Shown here: positions 58,877-64,000 of the stretch, one piece after another
Numbering within the stretch: position 1 is the stretch's first letter
Layout of the letters: the number at the start of each line of letters is the position of its first letter
DNA from: Marisa cornuarietis
Lineage: Eukaryota; Mollusca; Gastropoda; Architaenioglossa; Ampullariidae
Length of the DNA: 64,000 nt
Direction of reading: 5' to 3'
Assembly: GCA_004794655.1 (NCBI GenBank)
Contig: SMMW01000576.1
Span: forward strand, 3,361,501 to 3,425,500
The notes under the pieces: model-generated
What the model was told of the DNA's origin: nothing
The model's input: the letters and a program-made list of their open reading frames with translations, nothing else
Database searches by the model: none
Program-made: the position numbers and the translations under genes

Positions 58877-59085
58877 CAGTCTAAACCTGGGGTGGGGAAT
58901 GTCCGGCCTGCGAGATCATTTAGTGTAGCCCTGCCAAGGCATCCAAAGGCAGTGCTCAAAATTCAAGAGATCTATGAGATTTTTCGTAGCATCATCAGTT
59001 TATATTAAGTGAATCATGAAAATACTAAGGTAAATTTTGAGGGACAAGCAAGGAACGTCTATAGCGGGACAGACACGTATGTTTC
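58877..59085. mobile_element. hAT-like nonautonomous DNA element, copy 2, partial
   Basis: The left end CAGTCTAAACCTGGGGTGGG, with the rest of a GTGGGGAATGTCCGGCCTGC stretch, matches the left end of the 10628 element. A block at about 59035-59085 (ATTTTGAGGGACAAGCAAGG followed by AACGTC and GGGACAGACA) matches 10759-10803. No right terminal repeat was found, so it is truncated or rearranged. Confidence 0.55.
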
Positions 59086-59633
59086 TCCTCGTCTGCCTGT
59101 ATTAATCACACATGGTGTGGAGGTGTTGGGAGGGAGTAAAGCCGTTGTCTAGTGCAGTTTAGATTACTTTCATAAAATGGGAAGGCGTGCGTGCTGATAG
59201 CACCTACAACAAGCTGGGCGCAATGATTTATCTCCCTTTAAAGCATTCAAGGGGCTGCGTCTCTTGCCCTGTAGCTCTGTAGCTGTACCTGTGATAGTTG
59301 CAGGGATTGGGATCGGAAGTGAGGGTCAGAAGTGGAGTGCGAGACGAAATACATGTATTTCATCACTGTACCGATCAGCTGAGATCGCCTTGCATCTTAA
59401 AAGCATTATTGGACCAGATGAAATACAGAGGAACGTTTGAGCAAGTTTTACAAAACAGCTTTATAAAGAACGCCTTTGCGCATGTTCTCACTCAATAGTC
59501 GTGGTTCGTTATAGAGTAGTCGTGTTTCCGTTTCTCTGACCGGCGTCTGACATAATGCCACTTACTGAAATTGAAAACAAACGGCATCAGAATTAGCAGT
59601 TCTGTTTAATGTGCTCCCTCATTCAATACTCCA

Positions 59634-59718
59634 TCTCTGCATGTGGCATCTGTTTACAGGGCTGGCTGCTCTGCCATGATATAGCCTTAGCTGCTGACTC
59701 GGCATAAAACACCCATCC
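59634..59718 (+). mobile_element. SINE family A 3' half, 5'-truncated
   Basis: CTCTGCATGTGGCATCTGTT to GGCATAAAACACCCATCC matches the downstream half of family A, without the tRNA-like head. It is followed by a CCCC/CA tract. Confidence 0.8.
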
Positions 59719-59867
59719 TCACCCCCCCCACACACACACACTCCTTACATTCTCCCGCCAATAACTTACTGTTTTCTCAACCTTCGCTTTATTTTTACGC
59801 TATACCCGTATTGCAGCTGGTTTCCGAAAACGACTAGAGAGTGTTGCTTACTGCAAGTCCCGGTGAT

Positions 59868-59891
59868 CAAACAAACAAACAAACAAACAAA
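59868..59891. repeat. CAAA tetranucleotide repeat
   Basis: Six CAAA/AAAC units in tandem with no differences. Confidence 0.9.
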
Positions 59892-61144
59892 TCGCGTTGA
59901 ACTTATTTTATTAAGGGAAAGGCGTTAACTACTCTGCGTTCTTCGATCACTACCGTTCCGCTAATTTTAATATTTCCTGCCCCCACCCAACTTTCAACAA
60001 GCATTGAAATATGCAAGAATGAAACAACACTTACTGTCAAGATTTGTATGTGTCTCTGATCTCCGTTCCTCTCTGTGTGTGGGTGGAGGACGATGAAAGG
60101 GTAAGAAAAGTATCTAAAATCGGATAAGAATAGGAGGAGGAGGAGGGGTGAGTAAGAAACGTGAGAGATTGCTATGACATTGTTTTATAAGACTGGTGGA
60201 CAGCCGGTGTCATGTACTTGGAAATCCCCTTGTCGCAGAAATTCGCCTGTTATGCACATGCATTTAAATATAATTTAAATTGTTTTGTTTTTTGCTACAG
60301 TCTAAATCTAAATACTCTGACATTGTGGATTCAGTTTATCTGAACAGCACATGTGATTTAATATGACGCATCCACGGTTAAGGGTCTGATCCATGTGCCA
60401 GCCAGACTTCAAGGCACACTGCTCCGCCCTATTTAAATTATATTTAAATATGAAATATGCGCATTATAGAACTATATATCTGAGCCAGGGGGATTTCCAA
60501 GCACATGACACCGGTATATCAGCGTGCTCAGATAATCTCTTAACCACACAGCCTATCGCGCCCCGTAACTGTCGAGAACTAAACCACCTCAGGACTCGGT
60601 TAATCTCACTGTTGAAGGTAGAGGTCTCGACTTTTCTTTGGATACTGCTGAATGCGCAGTGTTAAAAAAAGGAAGGTTCTTCCCTGCCTCTGGTACCTCG
60701 TGCTGCAGTGCCTCTCGACAGTAATGGCGTATCACAGCTTCTCCTCCACAACTATCCCCAATGCGCGCTGCAGTCACAGATTAAAAAAAAATCACTAATG
60801 GCATGCATCAAAATATGCTTTGATGCAGGAATGAGGCAATTCTTACTGTCAAGTATCGTTCTCTTCTCTACCCTCTCTTTTTCTGTCTCTGTATCTCTGT
60901 TTTTGAGATGAACATTGTGGTGTGGGAAGAGAGAATGGCGCTCATGAGAGGAAGAAGAGGGAGAAATGTAAAGGAGGAATCAGGGAAGGAAAATCTTCAG
61001 AATCCTAAGACGTAGTCATTGGCATAGGCTTTACCAATCATGCATTCTATACTTTGCTATCAATACTTGCGTGTCTAGTAATCTTTGAACTCTGTTGTGT
61101 GAACAGTGGATTAGGTCACGCGTGCGTGCGGGAATTTCATTGGA
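59892..61144. other. Unassigned DNA
   Basis: No gene is called. AT-rich at 60240-60460, with a repeated ATTTAAATATAATTTAAAT-like motif (about 60266-60282 and 60431-60452). Confidence 0.4.
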
Positions 61145-61735
61145 CAGGTTGCTGCCGTGTTAACCAACAGACCTCTGCTGCACCACTGGTGCTTATAGCT
61201 AGGAAACGGGATCATGTCACTTCTCTCATTTGTTTTCTGCACTGCCTGCCCACCTGTTCTCGCATTCAGTACAAACTGTCTGTGCTGTATTTTTATTTCT
61301 TTGCAGGCTCATATTTCTCTGAACTTTTCTTCGTACCCTCTCTATCCCTGTCACCGGAACAACCACATATGGCCACCGGACGTTTAGTTACTATCCTACA
61401 AAACAGTGGAACTCTCTTCCCATCCATATCCATCATATCCACCATCCATCGATTCTTGAAACGTGCACCAAAAACACAATCTTTTCCATTAGCATTACTC
61501 GTTAGACCATTCAACATAGTTGTGATTATAGTCAATTTACTAGTCCGCCTGCTCGTCTTCCCCTGCAGACTTATGACGTTCTTCATCCTTACTGTTTGTT
61601 CCATGATTCATCTTTGAGTCTTCTATGTTTGTCTTATCTGCATAGTTGTTTCTCCTTCTGTCCTTTTTCTATTCATGTCTCCTACCTGACTTAAGCGCTG
61701 AGAACATGCTCCTTCATTAGCATGATTATACGTTA
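61145..61735 (+). mobile_element. Degraded LINE 3' end, copy 6
   Basis: Readable motifs on the plus strand are SAAPLVLIARKRDHVTSLIC, LHCLPTCSRIQYKLSVLYF and GSYFSELF, and then, with frame changes, a region matching the SYAAPKLWN and FKRALKTHLF positions of related LINEs. The order and spacing match the copy at 21057. The 3' UTR ends near 61735, where an AAT/ATT microsatellite begins. Frame changes show it is inactive. Confidence 0.7.
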
Positions 61736-61772
61736 AATAATAATAATAATAATAATTATTATTATTATTAAA
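61735..61772. repeat. Palindromic AAT/ATT microsatellite
   Basis: A run of AAT units directly followed by a run of ATT units, so that the tract is its own reverse complement. It probably began as the tail of the LINE copy at 61145-61735. Confidence 0.9.
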
Positions 61773-64000
61773 CACAGGCATCTAAATAGAAGAATTCTCG
61801 CGCTGTGCAGGGGCCGCCCCTCTCGGCTGTCTGTTTGCCATCGTATTTGTTCAGGTGCTTAGATACGCACTGGCATTTGACGTGCGGAACGGTACTTCTC
61901 ACTGCCGGTATGGTTTACTGCAAGTGCTCACCTCCAAGTCTCTATGCTGTTTGAGGTACATTAATCAAGAGGGGGAAAAAAAACAACAGCGAAAGAGAAG
62001 ACCAAAAGGGAGAAAAGAGTAAGGGGGTGCTCATGTTCGATTCTCACACTGTGAAATAATTTTCATATAACTAACGTGATTTAGACTCGTAGATAAAGTA
62101 GTCGAAACTAGTAAACCACTTAGCAGCCCACGTCGGGATAAAATAGCTAGTATTTTGATGAGGGGACGATCTGTCAGCTAGTATTCGTAAGTCGTAAATT
62201 TGACCAATTTAGAGCTTACCTTTGTATGTCGTAAATCAGCATCTATAAAGAAAACTTTTAGAGACCTGAAGCACTGAAACATTTACACACTTGAGAACAT
62301 CAATGCGTTAGCGTAGTTTAGAACATGTTTTATGAGACACTTAAGAACGAAATTTGTTTCTGTGCGTTGATCTGAGCCCATTCTTAGCCCGACAAACATG
62401 CACTAGGATGTGACCAAGGTTGGCAAAGTTTTAGCGGACGGTTATATAGGTTTATCGAATTTGCTCACGAGTTCCTCGATGTTTGTTTCTGGGCCTTAGG
62501 GTTACCGACATCAGAGACCTGACAGTCAACGTGGAAAGTACTGAACAGAACTCACTAGCTGCGTTCTAGCAAATTTCGATGATTTTTTTTAAATGTAGAA
62601 AGAGCACCTGCCGTTTCTGAGTTAAGAACAATGTGGTTATGTGATAGTGCGAAGATGTTGCGTATTCGATCGGTATAAAGACAAAATAGTAAAGGAAGAG
62701 ATTTTCCACTTGAAGCAAAGTTCTTCATGCAGGTAAAGGGGTGACTGGAAGCTGTCATAGAATCCAGAAAGTGAGAAACACAGTCAAAGCTGTGAAACAA
62801 CAGCTGGATTGTAAGGGGTGTCAAGGGACTGCACCATATCGACCATTCTACAAGAGCTGTTCGATTTATTTTATGACAATGCAGTATTCTTGGCTAGCTT
62901 GAATGCAGATTCAGCACCACGGTCATAACAGATGCAGACACAGTCCACTTGAGAAACCAGCCAGACTCGGAGATGTTTGTCGCATTTTGTGGCCCTCGGT
63001 TGTATACGATGAAAACTTTTCCTAAGAGCTACCTGCAAGTCAGTGTGTATTACCGAAGCTGGCGATTCGGTATGATTCTTTTCGAGCGGGATACATGATG
63101 TCGGTGCCCTCAGTTCTTTAAAGCGTGTATGACGAGAACAGCAGTTAGAGCCGCAGGCGTGGCTTAGTGGCAAGTACCGGACAAAACCTGAACATCTACA
63201 GCGTCAGCCAGAGCTCGTCCAGGACTTTTATCTCGGTTCTTTCCCAAACTTCCGTCTCAACCTGTTGAAGCTGTAGCCTAGTTACTTCTTAAGGCGGGGA
63301 GGGAGGGAGCTTTTAGTGTCGCTGTGCGGACGTCCAGCTGAGTTACGCGCATTGCACGTGCGTAGTGAAAGGATTGTTGCTCCATCGCACGCAGGCTTGC
63401 CTGGGATGCTGGGGGTGTGGGGTGTCATAGATTAAGCTGTTCTGCGCCATATTTATCCATATTTATTGGTGTGTTTTGGAAAGGAAATGGAAACCGAAGA
63501 CCGATAGTGTATGAGTGCATGGACACCTTTGGAAAGGTCGTAAACAGCATGCAATACCAAGCGACTGTCACCGTGACGTGAATTTAGAGGAGGGCGTCGT
63601 TGTGGAAAGATAATTAGATGCCTTCTGTGACTGCAGTTTATGGAGAGGCCCAAATGCTGCTTTCTTTGTCATGACAAACTAGAGAGGTGTTGTGGTGCTG
63701 GGAGTCTTAACAGCTTTTAGGTCTAGAGGCAGCTCCCCACAGTCGACCGAGATTTTTGTCAGCATCTTATACAAATGATGGGTAGGGGAACTGGGGAAGG
63801 TGCTTTAGAAACGTTCTGGTCGATGGCAGCTAGCGTTATTACCCACCGGCCTCCATTCCCGTTGAATGTTGATGTTGCCAGCAGGAAAGGCTGGTTTGGT
63901 CTCGCGGATGAGGAAAACGGCATCCAGTACTCCTTGGCAACTGTTCCGGGTGTTGCAGACAACCAATCCAAGGCTTGCTTTGAAGTCGGAAATACACTGG
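61773..64000. other. Unassigned DNA to the window edge
   Basis: No gene is called. At the right edge (about 63800-64000) all three reverse-strand frames are open for 45 to 70 codons, so a reverse-strand exon may run in from beyond the window, but the frame cannot be chosen. The frame at 62871-63173 starts at a non-ATG codon and has no motif. Confidence 0.35.

Noticed and set aside
1..64000. CRISPR arrays, bacterial operons, rRNA genes
   Set aside because: No spaced identical repeats, Shine-Dalgarno-led gene series or rRNA core motifs were seen; the window is animal-type DNA.

Overview
The window is eukaryotic (animal) DNA: gene-sparse, with long AT-rich intergenic or intronic stretches, many dinucleotide microsatellites and degraded retroposons. 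There are no bacterial-style operons, rRNA genes or convincing free-standing tRNA genes. The mix of tRNA-derived SINEs, CR1/L2-like LINE 3' ends, hAT-like nonautonomous DNA elements and a K02A2.6-like Ty3/Gypsy element suggests an invertebrate, and I favour a mollusc (probably a gastropod). That assignment is inference; no species-diagnostic gene is visible.

Layout. 1-20 kb: mostly featureless DNA with one complete SINE (4635-4818), a reverse-strand SINE (11099-11275), two LINE 3' remnants (about 6190-6605 and 8880-9655), an hAT-like MITE (10628-11060) and small tandem duplications. 20-27 kb: a composite unit at 20840-22024, in which a tRNA-like SINE head is joined to a LINE reverse-transcriptase 3' end and the whole is bounded by a 13-bp direct repeat; then a hairpin-bearing repeat end (22612-22677) and another LINE 3' end (26537-26912). 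27.5-28.5 kb: the best host-gene signal, a Kozak ATG exon ending at a consensus splice donor and a downstream coding-like terminal exon. 31.5-33.3 kb: very AT-rich DNA with a LINE fragment. 33-47 kb: scattered short coding-like exons of unknown function on both strands and two adjacent perfect hairpins (46335-46388). 47560-52392: a full-length 4.8-kb Ty3/Gypsy LTR retrotransposon with 182-bp LTRs that look identical, a 5-bp target duplication, a tRNA-Leu-like primer site and a polypurine tract. 52.4-64 kb: SINE tail fragments, a second hAT-like copy, a candidate secreted mini-protein exon (56200) and a LINE 3' end (61145-61735).

Most of what can be named is mobile DNA. The LTR element encodes capsid, nucleocapsid, protease, reverse transcriptase, RNase H and integrase in one polyprotein, interrupted twice by reading-frame shifts in A-rich runs. 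SINEs and MITEs carry no protein and would have depended on LINE or hAT enzymes. The host-gene exon candidates are isolated; none could be assigned to a known family by eye.
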